Origin: Craspedostauros australis
Taxonomy: Eukaryota; Bacillariophyta; Bacillariophyceae; Mastogloiales; Achnanthaceae
Assembly (NCBI GenBank): GCA_026770025.1
Contig: JAMXDE010000046.1
Span: 1 to 64,000, forward strand
Direction of reading: 5' to 3'
Length of the DNA: 64,000 nt
This document shows positions 46,959-59,311 of the stretch, one piece after another (the stretch's first letter is position 1; every line of letters begins with the position of its first letter). The notes under the pieces are model-generated. The model was not told the DNA's origin. It ran no database searches and was given only the letters and a program-made list of their open reading frames with translations. The translations under genes were made by a program, and so were the position numbers.

Positions 46959-47999
46959 CTATGATGCTTTCGTCAAGTTTCTTCTCATGGACAGGATCAT
47001 TTCTCCTTTCTCATTCTTCTCTTGGATGTAACTCTGATAACCCAGGCGTTCATACATGGCGATGGCGGCGACATTGGACCGCCGCACCTGCAGACGTAGG
47101 CTGTTCATGATGTCGGCTTCCCTCGTCCACGCCGTGACTTGCTCTTCGGCCACGTCCACGAGCGCAGTGGCGACGCCTTGCCGTTTGTACTTCTCGTCGA
47201 CAGCGAGGTTGCACATGTACGGTCCGTTCTGGCCACGCCCGTTCTTGGTGACACGCGCATCGAGCTCGACTATCCCAATGACGGCACTGCCTTGCGACTC
47301 GCACGCCACGAACATAGCGTGCAAGGCGTTGGGCTTGGGGAACGCCGAGTCCAAGCTGAGGTAGGTTTCGAGACGTTCCCACTGGTACACCAGGAAGTTG
47401 TTTTGAGCCTTGAAGAATCCATCCGCCAAGATGCGGCTTGCGGGCCCCATGTCCTGTATCATGGCGGGGCGGATGAAATAGGGCATGTCGTTTTCCGGCC
47501 GAGCATCATCCGCACTGCTGCTCCTTCGACTCCTGTCAGCGGCGATTGCCATCAACGGCGAATCGCCTGGTACCGACGCAAACCTTATGCCGTCTTCTTC
47601 ATTGCTGTCCGACGACGAACCCCATAGTCTGTGGCATCGGTGAGATCGTTGTATACTGACGACTCGTATACTAGGACGGTTATGGTGAAGATGAAGTTGT
47701 AGCTGGTGCTGGTGCTGGGACTGAATCCTGCCCCATGCACTTCTCGCTCGTGGAACTTGGCCCGAACGATGCGATAGCTTCTGAGATGATGATTGTGCCA
47801 CACCATATCTTCGAGCGGGCATCGGAGATGCAAATGCCAATGGATCTACACCAGCGGCCGCACCTGTGAATGCGTTGATCCTCTTCCTCGCAGAAGCTGC
47901 CGCTGAAGCAGCTGATGCCAAATTGAACGCATGGGATCGCAGCAAAACGAACGCGCACAATGCCGAGAGACGGGTCATCTTCACTGCATGCACTTGCAT
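46959..47999 (-). CDS. Plastid-targeted GNAT N-acetyltransferase
   Basis: 346 aa from ATG 47997-47999; a second ATG at 47976-47978 (MTRLSALCAFVLLRSHAFN) is a better signal-peptide start. SHAF is a plausible plastid-import cleavage site, followed by an Ala/Ser/Arg-rich transit region. Residues 30-150 are low complexity (poly-Ser, His/Gln). The GNAT domain covers about 170-345: YFIRPAMIQDMGPASRILADGF (N-terminal strand and helix), VIGIVELDARV, GPYMCNLAVDEKYKRQGVATALV (acetyl-CoA loop KRQGVA), LRLQVRRSNVAAIAMYERLGY and the final ILSMRRNL. The layout fits plastid GNATs that acetylate protein N-termini or lysines. Convergent with the NAA60-like gene, but no closer similarity between the two is visible. 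Confidence 0.75.
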   Translation of the reverse strand: MQVHAVKMTRLSALCAFVLLRSHAFNLASAASAAASARKRINAFTGAAAGVDPLAFASPMPARRYGVAQSSSQKLSHRSGQVPRARSAWGRIQSQHQHQLQLHLHHNRPSIRVVSIQRSHRCHRLWGSSSDSNEEDGIRFASVPGDSPLMAIAADRSRRSSSADDARPENDMPYFIRPAMIQDMGPASRILADGFFKAQNNFLVYQWERLETYLSLDSAFPKPNALHAMFVACESQGSAVIGIVELDARVTKNGRGQNGPYMCNLAVDEKYKRQGVATALVDVAEEQVTAWTREADIMNSLRLQVRRSNVAAIAMYERLGYQSYIQEKNEKGEMILSMRRNLTKAS

Positions 48000-49320
48000 G
48001 AGATCGGCAAAGTATCGAGAGCAGATTGTTGCAGTGTTGGCGTTGCCAATGTTGGTTCGAGTATGACTATGGACATGGACGTGGAAGGGGGCAGGGACAG
48101 GTTGTGGTCACACCGATGGTGGTGGACGTTGCGTTCCATCGCGAGACGACAACAGACGACAAGGGGCAAATGAACCGCGAAAGCGTGACGTCACGACTGA
48201 TGCCAAAGAACAACAAAACACAAGTATCATTGACTCATTCGAACAATGTGAACTATAACGCCCCTTTAACGCCATATTTTGAAAAAACAAACCCCTTCAC
48301 ATTTTGTGCAGAATCAGAACTCTTTTGTGTTGCCGTGGCTGCTCACAACATGGGCGGGGCATCACAGGGCCCGCCCCATGGCGCACGATACCGATGCAGA
48401 AGTTGACACGCAAAGAGACAGATGGATTCAAGAATCTGCATCGGACGATTCATGCCATCGCACCAATTACACGATGCCTTTGATGCCGGAGTCGTTCGTT
48501 TGTCCGCTGGGTTGGAATTCACACGCTGTGTTTACAATCCGCAACATTCCATTCACACAAGAGGAGACACGAAATCTCGACATTGAGAGAGTTCACACAT
48601 ACGAGACGATGGTTGGATCCTACACAACCGATCGATTCTTTTCACGCTCCATCAAGGTGCAAAGCACCGTGGAGAAGGATGTAAATCGTGCCCTGTGGCA
48701 TAGACAAGATGGTCGAAACTTGTATTGATGGACATGGACAGGGCAGAGTGGGAATGGAATGGTGCGCCACGATGGAGAACGTCGTGATGGCGAGCCACGG
48801 TCGGAGCAACGAAAGATAAGACGAGATTCCACGATTTTGCTTCGTTCCATTAACGTGCACAAGAAGAGACCTTCGATGGGCTCACCGTTATTTTCGTTTC
48901 TCCAGCCTCCGTGGACAAACACACACACGCTCGCACCAACGTGTGTTGATACGGGCGCCCACAACGATCACAACCACAACCACAATCACACGCCATAGCC
49001 AGCATACATCAGTCTTGAGAAAGGCCACACAAAGACAGCACGCACACACATGTACACACCTCTGTCCAGTAGCAACCCTTCGTCATTTCTCATAAAATCA
49101 TTCCATCCTCTGCTTTCACCTCCATCGACCACAGCATCATCTTGAGATCCACACATTCACACAAACAAGAGACCATACAGACGACCAGCAAACACATTCC
49201 ATTACATCACGCAAGCGCACCCCAAACCACTTCCGTCAACCACCAACTATCCATTACGCACGCACGCACACACGCAAGCACAAGTGAGTCAAAGCGCAGA
49301 CAGCAAGACGAAGCACGACG
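48000..49320. other. Divergent intergenic region
   Basis: Lies between two divergent genes. A plus open stretch 48279-48728 has no domain. From 48900 on it is C/A-rich (CACACACACGCTCGC, CACAACCACAACCACAATCAC), like 5' leaders of other genes in this window. Confidence 0.4.
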
Positions 49321-51212
49321 ATGCCATTCCCTACATCAACGCGCATGATGCATTCGATCTACTATCCCGATGAGGCCTCCTTGCAACCATCCACGCATCG
49401 ACGATGGCATCCGCGCATGCAATTGCAGGTAGCCACGGCGCCCCACTACGTCCCTACAGGCGTGAACATGGACGATCATTTCCTTTCGGCGTATCGAACC
49501 CGTCACGAAGAGCAACAGCAGCAGCAGCAGCAGTTGCACCGCCACCCTCTCCTTCAGAAGCAGTCCTCGGCGGTGCAGGCACCGCGGCCTCCATCGCAGC
49601 ATCAGGTGAAGGCCGAAGCTGAGGCTGACACGGAAGAAGACACCGTCAACGAAACGGAGGAGGATGGCAGCAAGGATGACACGAAGCTGAAAAATCCAAA
49701 GAATGACAAAGGTGCACCAGACCAGGGAATTTCCGAAGAGATCAAGCGCGTCGTCTTTTGCCTCTGCAGAAAGAACATGTGGGCGGAAGTCCTTGAATAT
49801 CTTGAAGACGACCCACGGCTTGGAAACACCACCATGACCATGGATAATCACATCAAGACCACCCTCCTCCACCAAGCCATCACAAGCAAAGGGGCTGTCC
49901 CCTTGCGTGCCGAGGTCATCCGATGCATCCTGTCCAGAACACCGGCAGCAGCCGGCATCCAGAACGGGTACGGATCCTTGCCTCTCCACGTGATCTGCCA
50001 GCGCAACACGAAGATGGATGCGAAGACCAAGGAGTCCTTGATCCGTGCTCTTGTTGATGCCCACGAGCCTGCCCTTGTGCAGCCAGGGGGTGTTGGCGAA
50101 CGAACGCCATTGCACATCATGTTCACTGGTAAGTGAGACGTTGCCTTGCGGAATCGTTTTTCCTTGGCGAATCACCATCTTCTTTGTCCATATCAACAGT
50201 TGCACGTACTCATACGCATTCGTATGGTACATGCTAACAGTTGGCCTCATCATCTGCTCACCGCGTCATCCTAGATGATCCATCTCACTCTCATCGTTAC
50301 CACCTCTTCCTGCACCATGCCATGCCATGCCATGTCATTGCATTCCATTCCATTCCATTGTGTCGTATGCTCTGAACCCCACTCCTCCATTCCACGCATC
50401 TTACCGGCGAATCCTCAGACTACTTGTCCCCCCAACTGACCAAGATGATGATCGAGAAGGGAAGCAAGGCATGCTTCATGACCGACAAGAAGGGCTTCCT
50501 CCCAGCCCACGTCGCCTGCAGCCGTCACTGCTCGCCAGAAAAGATGGGGATGCTGGTCAGCGCCAACCCCAAATGCCTCACGCAAACGAACAACAATGGG
50601 ATGACTCTGTTCGACTTGGCCTGCTCATGTGCCACCAACAGCCACCCCAACAGAACTCTCATTGATTATCTCGAGAAGATTCTCACCGACCGCGGCATCC
50701 CGCTTAGTTCCGACCAGAAGCGTATCCGAAACCTCAAGGCCGGGCCATCGCGCAAGAAGGCGATCGCTCGATCTAAGTCGTTGCGAAAGTCTGGTCGCTC
50801 TTCTCCTGCACGCAATGCACAGGATGCCACTCGCCGCTCGCAACGCGGACGTTCTGTCGCAGCCCGTGCCAAGCAGAAACGCCGACGCAGCAGGAACACC
50901 GAGCCAAGCGCGCGAGTGGTCAAACAAGAAGAAACCGACTCCGATACGACCATGGATAGTGAAGCGGCGGCTTCTATGTATGCGATGCGCAATGCGAGTC
51001 GCCGTCCCGTCAAGAAGCGCAAGGTGACAGCGGAGTCTCTGCCGACTCAGCACCAGCTGAACGGAGGTTTGCGACCGGAGGAGGACCCCGTGAACCTGCT
51101 GCTCCATTTCTCCCGCAACTTGAACGAAGTGAAGACGGAGATGTCGAGCAGCACGAACGATTGCGCCATGGTGACCCCGACCAAGATGCCAATGACCTTT
51201 GCTAAGGTGTAA
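49321..51212 (+). CDS. Ankyrin-repeat protein with basic nuclear-type tail
   Basis: Two exons, 49321-50128 and 50419-51212, give 533 aa. The 290-base intron has GTAAGT...ATCCTCAG borders and joins ACT-G to AC-TAC in frame (FTG to FTDYLSPQ); it contains a (CATTC)n tract. ATG 49321 starts MPFPTSTRMMHSIYYPDE. Residues 60-75 are poly-Gln, 95-125 acidic. About residues 170-330 are divergent ankyrin repeats: TTLLHQAITSKGAVPLRAEVI, GYGSLPLHVICQRNTKMDA, RTPLHIMFT, KGFLPAHVACSRHCSPEKM, NGMTLFDLACS. Residues 360-430 are rich in Arg/Lys/Ser (RKKAIARSKSLRKSGRSS, AKQKRRRSR), with RRPVKKRKV as a likely nuclear signal at about 470. This layout is common in diatoms and is probably a nuclear regulatory scaffold; exact role unknown. 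Confidence 0.8.
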
Positions 51213-53418
51213 GTCTCGCACCAAGCGAGAAATGAAGGAAGACGAAGGCGCCGCCAGGTGGGGAACAGCAACGAGATGAATGAAGAGATGGAAGGAGCGG
51301 CTCGGCCAAACGTCACGGTGTGCCCGCTAAATTCGCGGGCCAGGCTGCAATTCCCACAAAATAAAAATGTAAAAATAGAAACAGATCAATTGGAAGTAGT
51401 GTGTGATGAGTCTGATTGCGTAGTAGTTGAGTTGATGTACGCACAAGTCAGATAGACGTGTGTCGCGCGATGCTACTATGTGAAGTACTGAGATTGTATA
51501 TTGGGGTGCGTCCATGAAACGATTGTTCGCAGTCAAACGTACTGTGTCTTGGAATGCTGGCAGTCGTTGCCGTTGGAAGTACGAGCCACTGGTGTTGCAT
51601 ATGAGCGTAGCGTAGTTCGTGTGCAGCTCATTGTATCGAACGGGGTTCATGCCATGCACATTCTATTTCTCAGCCAACGCTGCGTAATCTTTCGTCGCAG
51701 GTGGACTGTGTGGCGCGGGACACGAGATGGTGGATTGAAGTGCGGAACGAAAAGCAAGCAATGAGTGTGAGTGTGTATCATGATTCAAGCATCAACTCCT
51801 GCACGCAGCATAGCGGGTGGAGTGCAGTATGCAAGATCATCACACTTACGGTCCGCACGGCTGTATCATCTTCTCCAGGAACTGAGCTCGGGTTCTGCCG
51901 ACGGATTCATTCTGGGCGACGGCAAAGTACGAAAGCTGATCGTAATGCGAAACATGGCTGGCGTACGTATCTCGGTGTTGATTTGTCATCCAGTCACTGC
52001 AGGCGTCGAATATGTGCAGAATCAAGGATGTGGATGCGCAGAGAGATAGAGAGAGAGTGGGGGTGGAAGATGAAGCGGAACAATGAGATGAGATGAGGCG
52101 GGCACGGTTCTTTGCAGAGTAGGGACCTGCTTGGCTTGGTGGCAATCGATGGCATGCGCGTATCATACGCAACACGTTGGTCGTCTGACGAATATACTTA
52201 CTATTTGCTCATGTCAGCATGCCCTGGTGATGATCAGTTGCGGTTTGACGTCGGACAGTTACCATCATAATCATCATGACCATTGTGGCCGTCGTCGTTG
52301 TGGTGTGGAAGTAGTGGCGGCAAATACAAGTGCGATGGAGCAACAGCAATGAAGAGACACAAACAATGGGAAGTGCAAAATGGTTGAGAAAAACGATCGC
52401 AGAGCAGCATCATCCAATCGAAGCCCTACCGATCCATCACTCAGACCGTCGCCCATTGGCATCCCATTGGTGCGCAGATCCTTCTGTTCTGCGCACTCCT
52501 CCATTGTATTCGTACGAGTTCTTGATAGCCTGCCCTCGCACTCACCCGTGCCAACATAACGAGCCTTCAATTGGTCAGCAGATATCGACGATCCTCCCGG
52601 GTTGCTCATCTTGCCGTGTTTTGTATTTCAAATGTCGTTGATCTGTTCGTTTTCTTGCTTCCTGGTTGGATGATGGCGATGATGGCGATGATGGCGACGA
52701 TGGTGCTTACGATGGTTGTATGGATGCGGATGATACCTTTGTCCCTTCTTGTTGTCTCTTGGTTGTTTGGTGTTGTTGTTCCTGCCCTTTTCGCGCAAAT
52801 CTCTTGGAGTCACTTTTTGTTGGACGCGGCCAGTTGATTCGTCGGACTCCAACCAAAGGTACCATGGCGCCATCGTAGTACCGAGAATGATACCACAATA
52901 AATGTCTCAACATCGAGAAGTATCGATTGTTTGCGTCCGTTGGATCGAATTGTTTCGAGTTTGTTGTCGGATGCCATTTTCGCGTGTCGTACGAGCGATA
53001 AATGTATTCGTGTACACTGCATGGCACGACCAACTGAGTCTGGTTGGATGCCCAAATTCTGTCACACCGCCAACATGAGACACGCTGAGCGACATCGAAT
53101 CAATCCTGAATCAAGAACGAAAAGGCGATCATGGAATGACCAGTCGTACACACGGAAGCTCGCATTCGTCAAGAGGCACAATCATCGCTGCATCCAACTC
53201 CAAGATCCGTTCCGCGGACCACAACAGAGAGACGAGTTTGCAACTGCGCTCTGCTCTCTGGCAATACCCTGCTATGCCATGCTCTGCAGGCCCTGCCCAT
53301 CACAACATCTTGATTGCGCGGAAACGGCGGCGTCTGTCACAAATAACACAAGACAGCAGATATAGCAGATATAACAGATATAGCAGCATCGTCCAACCGA
53401 GAAGACTCAGAAGCCAAG
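51213..53418. other. Intergenic, no gene supported
   Basis: No consistent coding signal. (AGAG)n at 52040-52054, a GATGATGGCGATGATGGCGA-type tract at 52670-52700, and short tandem AGCAGATATA/ACAGATATA at 53353-53383 just before the next gene. Confidence 0.4.
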
Positions 53419-55800
53419 ATGGTCGTGAGAGCAAAGCCAGAACGCTTCGACGACGAAGATGAGAACTACTCTTCCGATGATGTGGATTCCGTAGACATCG
53501 GCTCCGATCAAGATGAGGAAGAAGAAACCGACGACGAAGAAGACGATGAGGACGACGAAGAAACCGATGATGAAGATGACGAAGATGGAGAAACCGACGA
53601 TGATGAAGATGACGAGGATGATGAGGATGAAGATGATGAAACCGATGACGAAGAAGATGATGATGAGGATGAGGATGAAGAGGGCGAAACTGACGACGAT
53701 GAAGATGATGATGATGAAGACGATGAGGTGCGTTACATGTCTGCATTTGGGAGAGCACAATTCAACTCCTGTTGCAAATGATCATGTGACAGACGAACTT
53801 CTCCAAGGTGCTTGCAAACTTGGTATCTCCGCGATGTGCACAATTGCTAATCTGCGGCAGATTCTCTCTCGCTCACATGTGACGCTCTGCTACTTTCCTC
53901 TCCTCGTACTCCATTCTGGTCTCTTCGTTGTCTCTGTCATCTCGACGGTGTCATGCTCTTCTGCTCCAATCGCATCATTCCAACTGATGCTAACTATCCG
54001 CCTCCCACGATATCTGCCACCACTCTGCCCTTTCGATGCAGGAGGATGACGACGATGAAGATGACGACGACGACGACGACGAAGAAGAAGAAGAAGATGA
54101 TGATGATAATGATGAAGAAGGTTCGAGCGAGGTAAGACCAGAACGCAATGGAAACGAAGGAAAGAGAGGATCAAACGATCATGGGATTACTATCAGCGCG
54201 AGCGCCATTCAGTTCCACTGCTCCAATCGAATCATTTGGGACATCGTGCTTGTGACATGTTCTGACACTTTCCTCACTCCATCGTACATATAATAATGCG
54301 CACCTCTTTTTGCAGGAGGACGATGATGAAGATGACGATGACGATGACGACGACGACGACGATGAGGATGATAGCGAAGAAGACGAGGACGATGATGATA
54401 GCGAAGACGACGATGAGCGTGGAGCCTTTGTCAGTCAGGCTGACAACATCGAAGAAGGAATTCCAGATGATGAAGACGATCCCGACAAACCAAGAGAATG
54501 GACAGACAATCGCAAGAGGTTCATGGTCATCGGTGGAATCATCTGCTGTCTGCTGATCATCCTTGCCGTGGTACTGGGGGTTGTCCTATCGAAGGATGAT
54601 GGCGGCAGTTCGTCGACAGCCGCCGCAGTTGTCACACCCACAGGCCCACCTCCTGCAGATAACACCACAGCGCCGACATCCATGCCCATCACGCCACCCA
54701 CTTTATCACCCACTTCATCACCAACCTCCGTGCCGACGAGCAAAGCTATAACTTCCGCACCAACCGGAATGCCGTCGAGCATGCCATCGTCGAAGCCAAG
54801 CATCGATGTTCCGGATCTTGTGGAAATCAAATCGGACGCCGACACTTCCATCCAACTGCAGGGCGGAGATGGTTCGTCGCTGGGAGCGCAACCAGTCCTC
54901 CTCGTCCAGAATGACGGTTCCAACTATATCGTCGCACTCATGAAGTTCAATGCGACGGAAGTGCCGCACGAGGAAAACATCTTCGACCGTGAGCTGGAGG
55001 CCGTGCTGAGGCTCGTTAGCTCTCCGGCTGGCAGCCAACCAGTCAACATCACTATTAGCGCGGTCGAACTTGACGATAATACGCCGGTGGAGGATCTTGT
55101 CGGTGCCAACTTCTCGACGGCCCCGCAGCTTGTGACTGGTCCGACCTTCGAGCTGCAGCCAACCCAGACGACGGTCGAGGTGGATGTCTCGGATTTGGTA
55201 TTTGCCTCCCAACGCCGCAACCGCGGACGAAGAAACCTGCGCACCCGCAATCTCCAAAGGAACAAGGGCAACCTCTTCCTCTACTTGGAACGGACCGAGG
55301 CGACGAACGGCGCACCGCCCGTCGTATTCTTTAGCCGCGACGACGTCGGCGGCAATGGGCCGGAACTCATCTTCAAGTTCCCAACTCCGGCACCGACCAG
55401 CATCCCCACCGTCTCGGCAAAGCCATCGCCAGCGCCGACCTCCTCGGTGGCACCAACCAACAGCAAGGCACCTTCGCCAGCACCGACGGGCAGCCAGAAA
55501 CCAACCGACTCGTATGCGCCATCCGTCAGCGTCAGGCCGACAGTCAGCCAGAAGCCGTCAAGCAGCCAGAAACCAACCAACTCGTATGCTCCATCCGTCA
55601 GCTTCGAGCCAACACGCCCTCAAAAGGCAAGCAAGAGTGTTTTGCCGTCAATGGTGCCATCCAGCACCTCGACCGGAATGCCGTCAGTATCACCATCTCG
55701 AGCACCATCGAATTCACCAACAGGGGCTCCGAGCCTGATGCCATCCGCCCAACCAACAAATGGCAACGGGCGCAGGCGTGGTCGTCGTCGTCATCGATGA
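53419..55800 (+). CDS. Single-pass membrane protein, acidic inside, Pro/Thr-rich outside
   Basis: Three exons (53419-53727, 54042-54131, 54316-55800) give 627 aa. Introns (314 and 184 bases; GTGCGT...ATGCAG, GTAAGA...TTGCAG) are both phase 0 and both separate GAG from GAG codons. Residues 1-190 are almost pure Asp/Glu; exons 2 and 3 begin with the same EDDDDEDDD sequence. The hydrophobic span at about 202-225 (FMVIGGIICCLLIILAVVLG) is a transmembrane segment. Outside it comes a Pro/Thr/Ser stretch (PTSMPITPPTLSPTSSPTSV), then a folded region of about 200 residues (TSIQLQGGDGSSLGAQPVLL, NATEVPHEENIFDRELEAVLRL, ATNGAPPVVFFSRD) resembling DNRLRE-type modules. A second Pro/Ser/Thr repeat zone (SAPTxxP, KPTNSYAPSVS) follows. 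A cell-surface or wall-associated protein is likely. The same pattern (DELESEVDLNATETN) continues after the stop in another frame to about 56010. Confidence 0.75.
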
Positions 55801-57635
55801 ACTGGAGTCTGAGGTTGATCTCAATGCAACGGAGACCAACACCACCATAATCACCGCACCGACGGATGACGAGGACAATTCCACAACGATTGCAGACCCT
55901 GGCAATGGAACGGAGACAGATTCCGGTATCATTGGTGAGGCAGGCATCAATGGATCTTGCGAATGTACAGACACATGCAAACGCACCTCGGGAGGGAAAC
56001 AAAGGGAGGTGGAACAAAGCAATTTGCCAAGTGGCACTTGCACGAACGAGCTCCGGCATGACGCAATGCAATGGCATAGCATGCGTATGCAACGTGGCTA
56101 CGACATTGCAACATCACGGCACGCAATTCCAGCACAAGCACAACAGAACAGAGCAGCCAGTCTCCATAGCGGGGATGAACAGCACTCTGCTCTGCTGCTC
56201 GATCATATTTAATATCTTTGTAAATTAGCGATAAGACGAAACAACATGCTTTGGCCTGCATGTGATGCTCTCGTCTGTGCTGCTGCGAGTGTTGGCATCG
56301 CTCTATATTCATTTTTGTAGCATGATGTCGTCATCCATATTTCGAATTACTGCCGTTAACCAACGGCTGACGTGTGATGCGATTGCGTGTCTCTCGGCTT
56401 GTTGACACGCATGTTCTGCCAAAATCTCCCAACAAGCAGCACTCTGCGCTGACACGCAGCAGATGTGAAGGCAATTGCGCCGACTGATTGCGTCTGCGTT
56501 GTCGTTCTGGTTGTTGGCGACATCGACATGTTCTGGCGATGAACGACAACAACAACAGGAAAGAGCGACGACACGGAAAGAGATCGGGTGCATTCTTTGG
56601 TGGCAGCCTCTTCCAGAGTACGTAAGCAAGATCATCGCAACAGAAAGGCGAAGACAACTTGACGCAAGACGAGAGAGAGATTTTGATTGCTCTCCCAACG
56701 ACGCCATCAGCCTGCTGCGATTCTCTTTTCGCGGTTCACGAGACCCGAAAGCGTAAACCGACCTTTTGGTGTCAAATAGACCACGGTACGAGTGCTCTAC
56801 GCGGACAACTACTGCAGAGTGGATCATCATCCCATCTACTGCCTGGTCATTGGTGGTGTCAACAGGTTGCACTTCCGTACCCCAACGAGCAGAGTGAAGC
56901 AAGAGCAACAGCACGCCAAGACTCCACAGGAACGGCAGGAAAGGAGCAAAAGGAAGAAGAAAGAGAGAGGAAAGAAACCACAAACGTTCATTCATCTGAC
57001 CTCCTCATTCGTGGTCGGCGACATCCGCAAGAAAGACAGCGTCAAAAACGGAGACAGCAGGGTGACCATTTCTTCGGTCGTTCTTTCGTTCATTCATCGC
57101 TCATACTCGTGCTGTTCGCGCCACCACCGTGATTCCAGCCTCTCAGGAGCTTCGCTTGTTTAATTTGGCCATCTGGTTGGCGCTATTTTGGCGAATGAGA
57201 GGAGAGTGCAAATCATCTTGAGGAACAATTTGAGACAACAGGGCAGCTGCTCATTCGTTGACGTGTTGTCACAACACCGCACTCGTGTGTCAACGCACCA
57301 CGAAGATCGCCGAACGCACATGAGAAAGACGTGTCTTTCTTTCCGCAGCTGCATCGTGAAGATCCAAAGACATCCAAGCTGACGCAAATACAACGCACAA
57401 CATCTGCATCAGAGGGCAAATCCAAAGATACCACTGTGACGAGCACAAGCGCAGGACGCAAGAACGGACTGGTCGCACGAGGATCCACACTTTCTCGCAT
57501 CGATTGACGATTTCCTGTCACAAAGCGACAGAGCGTCGATTCACCTTCGAATACCTCCACATTCCTCAACAGCCACCAGCATCGTCACCAGCGCAAGCAC
57601 CAGCACAGGCACAGGCACAAGAGCAAAAAGAGACG
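55801..57635. other. Intergenic with possible 3' extension of the membrane protein gene
   Basis: In frame +2, 55790-56010 encodes LESEVDLNATETN...DDEDNSTTIADPGNGTE, then in another frame a Cys-rich end (SGMTQCNGIACVCNVA) with stop at 56226. Its N-glycosylation sequons and composition suit the membrane protein's exterior, so a frameshift at about 55790 may have cut off the real C-terminus. The rest, to 57635, shows no gene; 57580-57635 is CAG/CAC-rich leader of the SDR gene. Confidence 0.4.
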
Positions 57636-59311
57636 ATGACGGCTGCAAGAGTCAACGCAGACACGGACGCCCAACAAATGAGCTCCAGCCAACAACAGCA
57701 GCAACGCAAGCAGAGCATGTCCTCACTTTCACAATCGTCCCAGCAGCGACGCGGCGCGCGTCTCATCCATCTGTGCTGCGTCGCTCTGCTGATCTCGGAG
57801 TCTTCGAGGCTGATGCAACCGGTCCAGGCCTGGATGCCTCGGAACGGACCAAGCAAGGCACTTGCATCTTCGACGGCTCTGTCAGTCGCATCGTCGCCAC
57901 AAGAGCAGCAGCAGCAACAGCAGAATCCGTTTCAGATTCTATCATCCATGTTCAACAACCGATTCCAGCTCAACTTGCCGCATTCCGCGTCCAAGAACGA
58001 CAAGCAGCAACAACGACAGTCGCAGTCTTCGTCGGCATCGGCTCCCATGATTCCCAAGAAAGTTCTGGTCACAGGTGCTGCCGGCAAGACCGGCCGGCTC
58101 GTGCTGCAGCGCCTGCTCAAGGATCCGATGTACTCCCCAAAAGCATTGGTCCGTGACGAGCACAGCGCCAAACGCCTCTACCAGGATCCCGACATCGACT
58201 GCCCCTTGGAGGACATTGTCATCTCCGACATTGCCAGCCCCACCTTTCACGAGGATCTGCCATCATGTCTGCGCCATCCTTCGGCCTCCGAACTGCCCGA
58301 CAACGACTGGCACGCCATGATCGTCTGCACATCGGCCGTGCCCGTCCTGTCGCGACGATCGTTGGTCAGCGCCGTCCTGGCCACGCCGTGGAACAAGATC
58401 GTGCGCCGACAACAGCCGTCCTTCGATACCAAGGCCCTGCGCTTCAAGTGGAAGCATGGCGGGTATCCCGAAAAGGTCGATTACCACGGGCAGCTGCATC
58501 AGTTTCAGCTGGCGCAGTCGCTCGACATGAACAACGTCGTTCTCATCTCCAGCATGGGTGGCACGGATCCCAAGAACTTCCTCAATTCGGTGGGCAAGCG
58601 TCCGCGGCGGTGGTGGAAGAAGAAGAACCGTAACGGCGATGGCAATGATGATGATATGGATGGCCACGGCAATCTGTTGATTTGGAAACGCCGGGCGGAA
58701 CAGTATCTGGTGGAGGTGAGTTTGTGCGACATATGGAGTGTGAACGAGCGATTTGGACTGTGTGTACTGTGCTGTATCAATGCAATGCAACGCGCATTCC
58801 CATCGCTCACTTGTTCTTTTGTCTATTCGCCTGACGTGTGATTGACCATCCATCCAACTGCTCTCCACGATTACATGTGATCGCAACCATCAATCTCTCC
58901 ATCATGACCCCATCGTCCGCCATCTATCAATGCCATCGTCGCGATTTGTCACAGACCGGATTGGGCCATGTCATTCTGCATCCCGGAGGATTGTTCGATG
59001 ACGAATCTACAACAGCAACAACTGCAGACATCACCCACAACGACACAAGCAACGGCAGCACCGATCGAGTCTTCGCATTGGATGTGGATGATCGGTTGGG
59101 AACACGGTACGGACGACAGACGCGGATAAGTCGATCTGAATTGGCCGACTTATGCGTCGCTTCCCTCTCCGTGCCAACAGGAACCAAGATCTCCCTCGAT
59201 TGCATCACGGTGCCGTCGGGTGCCATCAACAGCAACGACAGTCACCCAACCTCGGCGCAGGAGTCGTTGGATGCATTTTTGACGCTCTCCAAGACCGCGT
59301 CGTACGTGTGA
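57636..59311 (+). CDS. Plastid atypical SDR, NAD(P)-binding
   Basis: Two exons, 57636-58715 and 58955-59311, encode 478 aa; the 239-base phase-0 intron has GTGAGT...GTCACAG borders. ATG 57636 is the first in frame. A hydrophobic segment LIHLCCVALLISESSRLMQ ends in PVQAW, a plastid-import site, but is preceded by 40 Gln/Ser-rich residues, so a later ATG (57717, MSSLSQSS) may be used. The Rossmann motif TGAAGKTG (about 143-150) is followed by KALVRDEHSAKRL, HAMIVCTSAVP, then GGYPEKVDYHGQLHQFQLA, VVLISSMGGTDP, LLIWKRRAEQYLVE and, after the intron, GLGHVILHPGGLFD. This order matches the plant At5g02240-like atypical SDRs related to Tic62 and HCF173. A Gly/Asn/Asp insert (KKKNRNGDGNDDDM) precedes IWKRRAEQYL. 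Substrate unknown. Confidence 0.85.

Noticed and set aside
48279..48728. 149-codon plus stretch between divergent genes
   Set aside because: No domain or leader and no conserved composition.
56309..56995. 228-codon open stretch on minus with a Leu-rich start
   Set aside because: Composition reflects complementary repeats, no domain, no homologue recognised, and it crosses the region after the membrane protein gene.
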